This document shows positions 32,401 through 41,544 of a stretch of 51,007 nt of DNA, piece by piece. The stretch's first letter is position 1. Every line of letters begins with the position of its first letter. The stretch comes from JAHEZL01 sp046074525. GTDB taxonomy: Bacteria > Bacteroidota > Bacteroidia > Flavobacteriales_C > GCA-002722245. The translations under genes and the position numbers were made by a program. A model generated the notes under the pieces. The model was given only the letters and a program-made list of their open reading frames with translations. It was not told where the DNA came from and made no database searches. The stretch covers positions 1 to 51,007 of the forward strand of contig JBJTOK010000063.1 of NCBI GenBank assembly GCA_046074525.1, read 5' to 3'.

Positions 32401-35400
32401 AGATTACAGGTTTGTACAGGATAAAGAGGCTATGGCCATGATTAATCTTATTAAGGTGGATCCAACGCTCGAAGATGGTGAAAGAGATACTTATGGTAAA
32501 GACGATGACGATGAGGAGTGGCCTAGATATTATATTGATCATAAAGCTTTGGGCATTCCGGATGCTAAAATCGCTGAATATGTTCAGGTTTTGAAAAACC
32601 ATTTTAAACCTAAGGTCGATTATCCTAATAAAACTACCACAGATTACATCTACTATAAGGTGTTGTATAGTTTCAATAATACTATGCATGACAATGTTCA
32701 GGAACCAATGGATGATTTGTCAATGTGTGGTACTGAATATGCGACAGGATTTGCTGAAGTTAATTCTGTTGAATATGTTGAAGGCAAGGGAATTTATATA
32801 GAACTATGCGATAATGAGAAGGGCTTTTATCTTCCGCGATCAAAAGCTTATCAGACTTACGTGTACAATTTTGGAGGAAAAGATGAGTACGGTTGCAACG
32901 GCTTGATGGAAGTGATCGATAGGGAGTACAAAGGACTGATGGCTTCTACTGAAAGCACTCAGGATGTTTATGATGATGTGGTGAAAAGCGGGAAACATAG
33001 CAGTACCTTATTAGATTTTGTTTTTGAAAGAGGTGGAAGTATCAGCTACGGAACACCTAACCCTGATAAAGTTTGTCAATCAATCAGTCATCCTAACTCT
33101 TATTTGAGAGTGCCGCTACTCACTGCTAAAAAAGGAGATGGTGCTCGTGTGAAAAGAGTGTTGATGTATGATAAAGGTCTCGAAGCCAATGATGAAGTGT
33201 TATATGGCACCGAATATTCTTATGTAACTGAAGATGGTCAAAGTAGTGGTGTAACAAGCAATGAGCCGTCAGCCGCACACGATGAAAATCCTTTATTCAA
33301 TATTGCATATCGTCACAGAGATGGTTGGTTTCATAGGGTTTTTGCAGGAGGTAAGAATGTTGATCAGGAAGGCCCGCTGGGAGAATCTGTTTATCCAGGT
33401 GCTTCCGTTGGCCATTCCAGAGTAGTGATGCAAAACATTCACACTGGCAAAACCGGTACCGGTTATGTGGTGAATGAATACAATACTTATAAGGATTATC
33501 CTATAGCAAATGGTACCCGTAAAACCGACCTGAGTAAGGGGGATGCGTGGGATTGGATGAATCTTCCTTTAGCCGTTATCAATTATTCTATTAAAAAGGC
33601 ATGGCAAGCACAAGGAATGGTGTTTACTCTTCATGCCTTGAATGGAACTATAAAAAAGACATCTACTCATACCGGTAAATATGGAGAGGTAGGTTCCAGA
33701 GAAACTTCCTACCAGAAGTATACTTATGCTACTCCGGGTAATGAAGTAAAGATGATGTATTATGATAAACCAACTGGAAAGTATCGCTATGAATTGGGCT
33801 ATCCGGGCAGGGAGGAAGATATTACTATGGAGATGAAAGAGGTACAGGATCAAAGTATGGATATTAAATTAGAGATCGATATAGATTTTGGTATTGCAGT
33901 AAAACCAGGTTTCTCCTTAATGCCTTCTTTTAGTTATGATGAAAATCAAATTGCAACACATGCTACTACGAGGGTCGTTTCTTACCCTGTTATCATGCTT
34001 TCTACTGAAAGCTACCTGGAAGGCGTGAAAACAACAACCAATAATTTGGCCTTCGACAAGTATACCGGTAAGCCGGTGGTAGTGCAGGCTTTTGATGCCT
34101 ATGATAATTACTATAACTATGCAAACGGTCAGCAAGGAAGTAATAAGGGTTATGGATCTGTGATTTCCGTGAATATCCCTGCTTCATGGATGTATGACAC
34201 CTTCCAGCAAATTGCTACAGAACTCGGGACGAGCTCCTACAATGCAAACCCAATCAGAACCAATCAGTTGGGCTTACCTGCAGGTTCCATTACTTTTACT
34301 TCTGTAAAGGCAGAAGATTTGTTTAATGGAGGAATCGTTCTTCTTGATAATCACAAAGCCAACGTAATCAATGCTTCAGCTGTGATTTATGATAACAATT
34401 GGTTCAATACCTCCGACTCGAAAATTCAAGCTATCCTGAATGAGTATGGCATCGGAGAGAGCAACAGCACCAACACTGCGGCTATTGCAAAACTGAACAA
34501 TCAGTACCTGCCTTACGGTTCTTTCGTGTTCAATGGTTCTACGAAGTCGGCGCATTTGGCGGATAACAACAGCAACAGGATTTACAACAATGCGGGAGCT
34601 TATGAGAATTTTGAGCTTTTCGATTGGAAGACGAATACGTCTGCTACTGTTGCTGCAGTGAAGCAGGACAATGAAGCCAACCAATGGAAAATGTTGTCGC
34701 AAAACATGTTGTATTCCCCTAATCTGCAGGGACTGGAAGATAAGTCGATCATCAATCCTTCCGATCCGAACTCGGATATTTATTCCTGTGTGAAATTCGG
34801 ATACACGCACATGTTGCCTGTGATGACAGCCCAAAATGCACGCTACACCGATGTGACCTTCCAGTATTTTGAAGAAGGAACTTTGGGTGACAATCGTTAT
34901 GCCCATACCGGATTGAAGTCGCTGTGCTACAACAATCATGTTGGCTATAAAATTTCCGATGCTTCCAAAGATCACATGAAGCTCAATCCCCAGTTGCTTA
35001 CTGATGGTGGTGTGGTTCGCTTGTGGATGAAGCGCACTCTGGCTTCCGGAGCGGAAAACAAAACCCCTAATTTCCACATCAACGTGAACGGTAAAAAGAA
35101 TGTGCCGCTCAACAAGGTTGCGCAAACAGGGGAGTGGTCGCTGTACGAAGCGCATATCGTGGATTGGTCGGGAATTGCCGCCAATACCGAATTAGACATC
35201 AGCATTGGCTACGATCTGGTGGCGAATGAAGAAGTATTCATCGACGATATCAAGTTCACGCCGCGTCACTCCGGAGCAATGTGTTATGTGTATGATCCTC
35301 TGACTTACCGATTGCTGGCCGAGTTCAATGATCAGCATTTCGCAGTGTTCTATCAGTACAACCTCGAAGGTCAGCTCGTGAGGAAGTCGATAGAAACCGA

Positions 35401-35458
35401 AAGAGGAACAAAAACACTCATGGAAAAACAATACAATATCAAGCGTCAGCCGAAATAA
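29435..35458 (+). CDS. Rhs-like N-terminal-half shell protein (2007 aa)
   Basis: Signal sequence near residues 10-33 (MKFIAAFLAVNIVSELVFPAVAMA; an ATG at 29462 is an alternative start). Residues about 35-115 (FEPVATTDIVDPFTGNMTYNIPVLSIPGPDG, SLSYHSGKNQEDEQSWVGGWDLNPG) are the usual opening of Bacteroidota Rhs proteins. The long middle is beta-rich with many Tyr/Asp/Gly. The end (YVYDPLTYRLLAEFNDQHF, FYQYNLEGQLVRKSIETERG) is like the part that precedes the YD-repeat half in single-chain relatives. It lacks the Rhs core (DPxG/YAFSEN), which is in the protein at 41545-49947. So this seems to be the N-terminal half of a split Rhs/TcB-like cocoon. The gene overlaps the lipoprotein by 14 bp and ends one base before the next. 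Confidence 0.8.
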   Translation: MKAFRESKKMKFIAAFLAVNIVSELVFPAVAMALTSGPSSPDFAGFEPVATTDIVDPFTGNMTYNIPVLSIPGPDGAGYAMSLSYHSGKNQEDEQSWVGGWDLNPGVINRNTRGFADDMKGNAVRRYNKVKPSWTVTRAASYELELMSNTTYKGDKGGGNYKNLLGGAKFLGKMNKLGLESVGLSFNTSLRYNNYQGYMRSNGMNLTGSFKSFNAGVSINRSAGQYSVGFNSSCTYFSKKIKSLFDKSEKVVPNPADKHAQVALAKSKTLKAITKRILAIVGGSLGAESVYGLLSFGSTNFTTNTDRYFSKGHNYKGHLQINPSIINLGFGIGNQGSYSIKANLPKQDFKVHGYMYNPSIQAIIDSETEESNDGSEYSPILSDYTVEKEEGYTRRQNFIGMPFNNADQFVVSGEGIGGGFRMYHSKVGHFYPNRVENLGTITSIGAEFAAGVDIAAGLDVGFGWTNMKVREWKNMGDAEGYQYDENDNNRFFRFTNDMGGSVKYSTNDEYLSFKPSNGIFVPGARVCHLENDPGYATVDAINNGRSSFVDYRLMSELAVDALDKSADIKKYRDDFSSNPINDSRIAEYATINESGMKHIFGLPVFAQKEKNIQFSNRNYNFTSQDKVNLLKYESGVNHTDYLKNNFVVGEENNDPYATTYLLTQIVGSNYIDLSSNGPSSDDIGAWTKFRYRKQYGAGTVSGQWYRHRSPYNGYYVHKGTMSDLEDDMLSFNSGEKEVYNLKYVETKTHIAFFVTNEMDKETARVEFKDVLDALGLSDTDREVVLNRISLPGKVQRDDAIGAADNTTAGTSPTAQGTQRLEYLDRIVLFNKSKMEKPMQVTRFQYDYSLCHNTPNSVAGNDKMTTGGKLTLKKLWMEYEGVEQIKSAPYQFEYQYKRAKDFTSDEIKTKYPEIVNYAETLAAEKENPSYEHGLDPWGNFQPGGEKRLQELKAWSDQSKTPMVDYDPANWYLKQIKLPSGGEILFQYEAKDYRFVQDKEAMAMINLIKVDPTLEDGERDTYGKDDDDEEWPRYYIDHKALGIPDAKIAEYVQVLKNHFKPKVDYPNKTTTDYIYYKVLYSFNNTMHDNVQEPMDDLSMCGTEYATGFAEVNSVEYVEGKGIYIELCDNEKGFYLPRSKAYQTYVYNFGGKDEYGCNGLMEVIDREYKGLMASTESTQDVYDDVVKSGKHSSTLLDFVFERGGSISYGTPNPDKVCQSISHPNSYLRVPLLTAKKGDGARVKRVLMYDKGLEANDEVLYGTEYSYVTEDGQSSGVTSNEPSAAHDENPLFNIAYRHRDGWFHRVFAGGKNVDQEGPLGESVYPGASVGHSRVVMQNIHTGKTGTGYVVNEYNTYKDYPIANGTRKTDLSKGDAWDWMNLPLAVINYSIKKAWQAQGMVFTLHALNGTIKKTSTHTGKYGEVGSRETSYQKYTYATPGNEVKMMYYDKPTGKYRYELGYPGREEDITMEMKEVQDQSMDIKLEIDIDFGIAVKPGFSLMPSFSYDENQIATHATTRVVSYPVIMLSTESYLEGVKTTTNNLAFDKYTGKPVVVQAFDAYDNYYNYANGQQGSNKGYGSVISVNIPASWMYDTFQQIATELGTSSYNANPIRTNQLGLPAGSITFTSVKAEDLFNGGIVLLDNHKANVINASAVIYDNNWFNTSDSKIQAILNEYGIGESNSTNTAAIAKLNNQYLPYGSFVFNGSTKSAHLADNNSNRIYNNAGAYENFELFDWKTNTSATVAAVKQDNEANQWKMLSQNMLYSPNLQGLEDKSIINPSDPNSDIYSCVKFGYTHMLPVMTAQNARYTDVTFQYFEEGTLGDNRYAHTGLKSLCYNNHVGYKISDASKDHMKLNPQLLTDGGVVRLWMKRTLASGAENKTPNFHINVNGKKNVPLNKVAQTGEWSLYEAHIVDWSGIAANTELDISIGYDLVANEEVFIDDIKFTPRHSGAMCYVYDPLTYRLLAEFNDQHFAVFYQYNLEGQLVRKSIETERGTKTLMEKQYNIKRQPK

Positions 35459-35459
35459 T

Positions 35460-36200
35460 ATGAAGCATTTTAAATTAATAGCATTACTTGTTTTCTCTTT
35501 TAACCTGTTGTTTGCGCAACAGGAAAATGAGGAATTCAAGTGCCTGGAAAAAGTGAAGACTTACTGTAAAAAAGTGGGCAACATGCAAGTGCCTGCGGCT
35601 AAACAGGTGTACTCATTCAAGTACAATATGACGCTGGCTTACTGGGACAGTGTTGCGCAGCCTGTAGTGAACCAGGATGTGCAAATCAAGATCAGCAGGG
35701 ACTACAGGGAATTCATTACTGCTAAAGCTGAGTATTATCACGATAACCTGAATCTGGTGGTGGTGGCGAAAGACATCAAGTCGGTTTTTGTTTCTCCGTC
35801 TACACTCGCGAAGTCGCAAGACAATACCATGGGTTCCGCAAATATGTTCAGGGATACGCTTTTCACCTTGTACAAATCTTTAAAACTCACCACTTATGTG
35901 GATGAAAATAAAAGAACAATCCAGAGGCTGGAGATTTTTATTCTCGATGAATATAAGTCTGCAGTGGGTGTGAACAAAATGGTGTATCACTATTGTCCCG
36001 CCGAAAACAGGGTGGTGAAATCGGAAGTGTTTTACAATGCTTCCAATGCAAAAAAATATGAAGTAGTGACCATCAAGGAGGAGCAATATACTTCTTCCGA
36101 AAAAGTGGGCAAGAACGCCTATAAAAAAGTGTTTGCCAAAAAGGGCGTGTTGAACGCGAAATACAAGGGATACAAAATAATTGATAAGAATAGTAAATAG
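35460..36200 (+). CDS. Secreted protein of unknown function (246 aa)
   Basis: Signal peptide MKHFKLIALLVFSFNLLFAQ, then about 226 residues of mixed alpha/beta sequence rich in Lys and Tyr, with three Cys (KCLEKVKTYCKK and YHYCPAENR) that could form disulphides. I recognise no family. It lies between the Rhs N-half gene (1-base gap) and the Rhs middle-part gene (7-base gap), so it is most likely an accessory or assembly factor for these proteins. Confidence 0.72.
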   Translation: MKHFKLIALLVFSFNLLFAQQENEEFKCLEKVKTYCKKVGNMQVPAAKQVYSFKYNMTLAYWDSVAQPVVNQDVQIKISRDYREFITAKAEYYHDNLNLVVVAKDIKSVFVSPSTLAKSQDNTMGSANMFRDTLFTLYKSLKLTTYVDENKRTIQRLEIFILDEYKSAVGVNKMVYHYCPAENRVVKSEVFYNASNAKKYEVVTIKEEQYTSSEKVGKNAYKKVFAKKGVLNAKYKGYKIIDKNSK

Positions 36201-36207
36201 AAGTAAT

Positions 36208-39200
36208 ATGATTCAGTTAGTCAAAAGTATTGGTGTGAAAAGTTCATTGCTGTCGGCAGCAATGCTCTTCCTGTCATTGGGATTACATGCCACCATCAAT
36301 TGGGGAACGGTAGTGAATTTTCCCGATCCCGATTTGAATAAAGCGAATAATGCTGCGGTGTATTCGCCTACGGCATTGCCCTACAAACTCACGAAAAGTG
36401 AAGTGTGGATCAAAGCCGATTTGAAAAAAGGTGTCGACTTTTATAAGCTCGGTTATGCGAATCAATTGCAGGCCGGACAAACACCTACCGGCAACCAGTT
36501 CAAGCTGCAGTTCGATTTGAACTTCAAGGTGTACGACCAGAACGCCAATGTCATTAAGGATGAGACAGTAAACTTTGTTCTCGAAAACTATTCTCCTGAA
36601 AAATTATATGTATTCAAACTTCCTGACATGGCGGTATTGCCGACGGTAGAAGTGACTATCGTGAATTCTACAGGTACTCAGATTTCTCCTGATGTTCAGG
36701 CTTTGGTAGAGGCATTGTTCGAGGTGAATGTAACCTGGAACCGTGAGTTGGCAGTGGATGTGGCTACAGCACAGGTGCAGCTCGATCAGCCGTCACGTGC
36801 AGGTGCCAATAGCACTACGCCGGGAAGAATCATCACTTTCTCCTGGGCTACCAAAGAAGAAAATAATGCCACTCTCGTGGATGTGAAAGATGGCGTTGTT
36901 CCTTTTTACCAGGTGCAGTTGCTGCGCCTTTTCAACGAAGAAGCAATCAATAACTCGGTGGTGGAAAATGTAAAGACCACTGTCGACTGGAAACGCGCAC
37001 TCACCATAGAAACCAAAGACTGGGAAGAGTCGGTTCGCCTTACTGTTGCTGAAGGAAATGGTTATTACCTGTGGAGGGTTCGTCCGATTGGAAATTATTA
37101 TACCGGTGCTCTCGCTAACGATCAGAACTGGGGCGCATGGAGTACCGCGCCTCTGCAAGGGGAAGTGGTGACCTATTCTTTTTCTGATTTGCAAAGCGGA
37201 CATCCTTATATGTTTTTTATGACGGATCCGGATGACGATAAAAACTGGATTTATTCCCGCGTGATTTCCGAGGAGATGAAAACAGGGGAGCAAATCATCT
37301 ACGCCAATGGGTTGAATCAGGCCAAGCAAACTCAAAGCAATATCGCTTCTACCAACCAGAGAGCTGTGGCGCAATCGGTATACGATTATTCGGGAAGGGC
37401 TTCTTTAACAGTTGTTCCTGTTCCTTCCAATGGCGAGCTGAATGGCTATAAACCAAACTTCGTGAAAAATGAAGATGGGACTTTGTATTCAGCAAAAGAT
37501 TTTGATACTGATGCCAAGCAACGCGATCCTTCAAAAGTAACGGGTGAAGTGGACGATTATCATTCGGGCAACAGCACGATGAACGACCGTGGGGCCGATA
37601 TGCAGGGTTATACTTACAGTCGTACTTTGTATCACAATGATGGAATCGGTAAAGTTTCCGAACAATCTGCTCCGGGAAAAACGCATTCACTGGGAACTCA
37701 AACCGCTGATCCTACCACCACCATGGGAAGAACAACCCGTACGCAATATGAAAATGCAACAGCTGCCGAATTGCTGAGGATTTTCGGTGATGAAGCACCT
37801 AACCCTGAAAAGGTTTTGAAAGTGTTGACTACCGATCCGAACAATGTAACTACGGTAACTTATATCTGTGAAGGAAAAACCATTGCTACCTGTCTCGCTA
37901 AAAATGAAGATAAACTTGGGGAGAATCTGATGGATCCGATAGTTGATAATCAGGCGAACTTCAAAATAGTGTATTACGGTACGAATGTATCTACTTCAGA
38001 AGCAGAAGTAACCAGCTTTTTAAATGCAGTGCTGGAAACTACAGGGAAATTTGAAATTAATTATTCTATGCCTTGTAATTCACCTACAGTAGGTTGTACT
38101 CAAATGGACGGTGATTGTAAATATGATCTTACTATTCTTATCAAATCGCAATTCACTGGAGAGGTACAACAAACCATTGCTATTCAAAACAAAACCTGCG
38201 CACAAATCAATGAGCTTGCATTTCCTATGGAAACCCAGGAGCTGGAGGCTGGTGGTTATGTGATTTATAAAAAACTCACTCCTTCTGCCGAAGGAAAAAC
38301 CGAAATGGAAAATGCGGGTGGAAAGGCAAGTGACAATACACACGCATTACTCAAACCGGTAATGGATGTTATTGTTGCTGAAATCGAGGAGCGGGTGAAG
38401 AACAATACTATGGACGGGTTTCCAATGTGGGTGAATACTTATAATGCCGACCTGAATAAAAGTGATGAAGAATTCAAAACCATCTACGGCATCACCGACG
38501 ATAATTTCCAGATAAGCAAAGAACACCAGGAAATTACTATTAAGAGTGTTGATGAACATGGTGTTATCGAAGCAATCTCTCTGATGAATTGTTGTGGTAA
38601 AGAAGTAGTGGTGCCTGTGAAATACACACCTGCCGAGACTTTTTCTTGCGACCCTGCAGCAACTGTTGGTGTGAAGATGTGGGAATCAATGGCGCTTAAG
38701 TTTGGTGAATCAGCCATGGGTGATTTGATGCCTGGTTACGACAAAGCAACTTTTGCTAAGTTAATTGAGAACATGCTTACAGATGGTGAACTGGTAAACG
38801 GTGAATACAAATATCGATACGACTGCAAGGATGTTTGGTCGGCATGGACGACTACTCTGAACTCTGTAACGGATATGATGAAAGGGAATGAGCAAACCAC
38901 TAATGTTAGCCAAGAGAATAGTAAAGATGGTAATAATGATGAGAACGGAGAAAACTATGGAGATAAGCAGGATCAGAATGCTGATGAAAATGCCGACGGC
39001 CCTGGTTGGTTCATGGAGTTGCTGATGAAAAGATCCATGGCAAAAAGACTCCGTGAAGACATTACTCCAGGTAAATTCAAATACAATGCAGTGAAGCATT
39101 TTATGAATACCGTTGGATACAAATTCAAATCGGTGATCGTTTATAATAGCGATCATACTGGTATTGTTTCTCCAATAGATAACATAGAATATACAAGTGT

Positions 39201-40206
39201 TGCCGGAGGATTTAAGTCGGATCCTGCTTCGGCTGAGCTGGTACTCAATATTCCAGAAAGCGAATTAGATGATGAACAGTTTGAAAAACAGTACCCATCT
39301 AATTTCAGAAGAGATGGAAATGATAATGTAAGACTTCAACTTGGTGAGAACCCAAGCGATAACGATCCTTATATTCTAACTTATCTGTCGGCCAACCCGA
39401 CACGTATTTACAAGTACTTTGAATATATTGATGGTTCTGATAAATACAAGGAATTTGGTTCCTGTTATCGCGGGCCTGATTCTCAGGACAGCAGATATGC
39501 TTCTCCTTGCTACACTGATCCATGCACTGATAAAAGTTATCAAACCTGGAACCAGGAAGAGCTTTTTAAATTTTTTACTCAGGTGAGTAGCTATTCGGGA
39601 TATGTAGAAGGAGAATCAACTACAAATACCAGCGATTTTACCCGTGAAAATATTGATGTGAATCTTGAACATGCTTATCACTTGCATTTTGTGGGATTGA
39701 GAAACAGCAGGATCAATTCATGTAATACCGGCTGTGAAAAACGAAGACCGGAAATCAGACAGAATATCCTCGATATGCTGGCCTCAAAATGCTACAAGGT
39801 AGATGAAGGATGTCCAGGACCAGATGTAGTAACGATGGAAGAAGTAGATAAAATGGTAGATAAAATTATAGCAGAGTGTAAAGAGTTTTGCCCTAACCCA
39901 AACACTGCTCATACTTTCTGTACAGCACCACAGACCTGTGCTACCTATAATTACAGGTTAAGAGGTACAGATATAACTAATGCTAATGACTACATCACAC
40001 ACACCGATTATTTCGAAATCCAGATTTTCACGCCAACTGAAAAGATGAAAGAGCAACAGGCTAAAACCTGGGCGCTGGAAGTAGACATTGATTCGCAATG
40101 TCCTAATGTCTCAGCCTCTGATGTGCTGGATTGGGCGGATGAAGCTACTCCGACCGATACCGATTATACCGAAAAGAAAACTGTACAAGTAACTGTTGAA
40201 TATTAA
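36208..40206 (+). CDS. Large secreted Rhs-associated protein (1332 aa), middle section of a split Rhs
   Basis: The ATG at 36208 starts a clear signal peptide (MIQLVKSIGVKSSLLSAAMLFLSLGLHA); an earlier TTG at 36181 overlaps the previous gene. The N-terminal 400 residues are beta-sandwich-like (FSWATKEENNATL, YYLWRVRPIGNYY). Next, VYDYSGRASLTVVPVPSN and YSRTLYHNDGIGKVSEQSAPGKTH resemble the section preceding the YD repeats in single-chain Bacteroidota Rhs proteins. An Asn/Asp/Glu-rich spacer follows around residue 910-940, then a region with several Cys pairs (CYTDPCTDKS, CNTGCEKRR, CKEFCPNPN, CTAPQTCATYNY), unusual for an Rhs shell and suggesting a disulphide-knit or metal-binding domain. No catalytic motif is recognised. 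Followed after 21 bp by the S74 tail-fibre-like gene. Confidence 0.75.
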   Translation: MIQLVKSIGVKSSLLSAAMLFLSLGLHATINWGTVVNFPDPDLNKANNAAVYSPTALPYKLTKSEVWIKADLKKGVDFYKLGYANQLQAGQTPTGNQFKLQFDLNFKVYDQNANVIKDETVNFVLENYSPEKLYVFKLPDMAVLPTVEVTIVNSTGTQISPDVQALVEALFEVNVTWNRELAVDVATAQVQLDQPSRAGANSTTPGRIITFSWATKEENNATLVDVKDGVVPFYQVQLLRLFNEEAINNSVVENVKTTVDWKRALTIETKDWEESVRLTVAEGNGYYLWRVRPIGNYYTGALANDQNWGAWSTAPLQGEVVTYSFSDLQSGHPYMFFMTDPDDDKNWIYSRVISEEMKTGEQIIYANGLNQAKQTQSNIASTNQRAVAQSVYDYSGRASLTVVPVPSNGELNGYKPNFVKNEDGTLYSAKDFDTDAKQRDPSKVTGEVDDYHSGNSTMNDRGADMQGYTYSRTLYHNDGIGKVSEQSAPGKTHSLGTQTADPTTTMGRTTRTQYENATAAELLRIFGDEAPNPEKVLKVLTTDPNNVTTVTYICEGKTIATCLAKNEDKLGENLMDPIVDNQANFKIVYYGTNVSTSEAEVTSFLNAVLETTGKFEINYSMPCNSPTVGCTQMDGDCKYDLTILIKSQFTGEVQQTIAIQNKTCAQINELAFPMETQELEAGGYVIYKKLTPSAEGKTEMENAGGKASDNTHALLKPVMDVIVAEIEERVKNNTMDGFPMWVNTYNADLNKSDEEFKTIYGITDDNFQISKEHQEITIKSVDEHGVIEAISLMNCCGKEVVVPVKYTPAETFSCDPAATVGVKMWESMALKFGESAMGDLMPGYDKATFAKLIENMLTDGELVNGEYKYRYDCKDVWSAWTTTLNSVTDMMKGNEQTTNVSQENSKDGNNDENGENYGDKQDQNADENADGPGWFMELLMKRSMAKRLREDITPGKFKYNAVKHFMNTVGYKFKSVIVYNSDHTGIVSPIDNIEYTSVAGGFKSDPASAELVLNIPESELDDEQFEKQYPSNFRRDGNDNVRLQLGENPSDNDPYILTYLSANPTRIYKYFEYIDGSDKYKEFGSCYRGPDSQDSRYASPCYTDPCTDKSYQTWNQEELFKFFTQVSSYSGYVEGESTTNTSDFTRENIDVNLEHAYHLHFVGLRNSRINSCNTGCEKRRPEIRQNILDMLASKCYKVDEGCPGPDVVTMEEVDKMVDKIIAECKEFCPNPNTAHTFCTAPQTCATYNYRLRGTDITNANDYITHTDYFEIQIFTPTEKMKEQQAKTWALEVDIDSQCPNVSASDVLDWADEATPTDTDYTEKKTVQVTVEY

Positions 40207-40227
40207 GAACTTTAAATATATAGTAAA

Positions 40228-41490
40228 ATGAAAAATCCAAAAATGAAATTGTTGCTGGCTATCATGATTGTGTCAGCTGTAGCTAAAGCCCAACAAGGTG
40301 GAGTGTTGATCGGTCCGGAAGGCGGACAGCCAGAAAACTGTGCTGCATTGGAAGTGCGTTCACAGGCGAATTCTGCGCCGAAAGGTTTTCTTCCTCCGAG
40401 GATGTTATGGTCGCAAATGTTGCTTGTGCCAACTCCTGTTCAGGGTTTGATAGTGTATGTTACTGATACCGATCATCCGGGATATTATTTCTATAATGGA
40501 ACGGCTTGGCTTCCTTTAGGAGATGGTGCTGGTTTGTGGGATCAAACTACTAATGGACCAGGTGTATGTCGTTTAACAGGTGCTGTTGGTATTGGGACTA
40601 CTACTCCGGTTGAATTGGTTCAGTTTGGAGATCGTTTTGTGTTTCATAACGGAGGTACAAAAGTGTTGGCATATAACCTCCGATATAATGGAACCACACT
40701 TTCGGATGTAAAGTTGTTTCCTAATTCAGGAACCTGCCAAATAAGATTTGAAGATGCGGGGGGACTCAGGATCTTAACAGCTCCGGCTGCAGCTGCGGGT
40801 AGTAATAGTACTGTAATAGATGTCAAAGGTAAGTTTATTATGAGTCCGCAAGGAAATATTGGAATCGGTATGGAGCCAGATAATCAATATAAATTCATGC
40901 TAGGAGGAGGAATTGCTGCATTTAGAGGAACCGGTACGTTAAAGTCGGTAGAGATTGGAAAAGATGGGAATGAAATAGCAGCAAGGGATAATGCAAATGG
41001 AACCTTTACTGCTTTATATATAAACAATGGAAATGAAAATGAAGGTATTGGTGACAGAAGGGTGATTCTTGGTAATGAAGATCTTCCTAATACAAACTAT
41101 GACAACCTATGGGTATGTGGTAAGTCCCGCTTTTTAGGACATGCTACTTTTGAAGATGGGTACACATCTAATTCTGATTCTACTTTAAAGACAAACATAG
41201 TGCCATTATCGAACAGTTTGAGTAAGATAGTGCTTTTAAACGGAGTGTCTTATAGGTATAAAAAATCCAGTGATGGGCGTGTGCATTTAGGAGTAATTGC
41301 ACAAAATGTTCAGCAGGTCGTACCAGAGTTAGTTAGAACAAATATCATTCAAAATAAAGAAGGGGGTGAGCACGCTGTTTTGTCGGTAGATTACGATGGA
41401 TTAATTCCTCTTTTAATTGAAGCAATGAAAGAACAACAACAGCAAATTGAAGCGTTGAAAGCGAAGGTTGCGGCGTTGGAGAATAAGTAG
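40228..41490 (+). CDS. Tail-fibre-like protein with C-terminal S74 intramolecular chaperone domain
   Basis: A 420-residue secreted protein: signal MKLLLAIMIVSAVAKAQ (an earlier in-frame ATG adds five residues), a repetitive fibre-like body (SQMLLVPTPVQGLIVYVTDTDHPGYYFYNGTAWLPLG, VGIGTTTP, NIGIGMEPD), and the S74 domain from about residue 305 (TSNSDSTLKTNIVPLSNSLSKIVLLNGVSYRYKK...GVIAQNVQQVVPELV...VDYDGLIPLLIEAMKEQQQQIEALKAKVAALE). In phage tail spikes this domain helps trimerisation and then cleaves itself off at a conserved Ser/Lys; SDSTLKTNI corresponds to that site. The tail is a coiled-coil. In this operon it may form a trimeric fibre for the Rhs shell. Well supported as a family, role inferred. 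Confidence 0.88.
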   Translation: MKNPKMKLLLAIMIVSAVAKAQQGGVLIGPEGGQPENCAALEVRSQANSAPKGFLPPRMLWSQMLLVPTPVQGLIVYVTDTDHPGYYFYNGTAWLPLGDGAGLWDQTTNGPGVCRLTGAVGIGTTTPVELVQFGDRFVFHNGGTKVLAYNLRYNGTTLSDVKLFPNSGTCQIRFEDAGGLRILTAPAAAAGSNSTVIDVKGKFIMSPQGNIGIGMEPDNQYKFMLGGGIAAFRGTGTLKSVEIGKDGNEIAARDNANGTFTALYINNGNENEGIGDRRVILGNEDLPNTNYDNLWVCGKSRFLGHATFEDGYTSNSDSTLKTNIVPLSNSLSKIVLLNGVSYRYKKSSDGRVHLGVIAQNVQQVVPELVRTNIIQNKEGGEHAVLSVDYDGLIPLLIEAMKEQQQQIEALKAKVAALENK

Positions 41491-41544
41491 TTGAGTTGAT
41501 TCTAATAAGTTTGAGAAAGAGAAATAGAATAAAATGAAGTTAGC

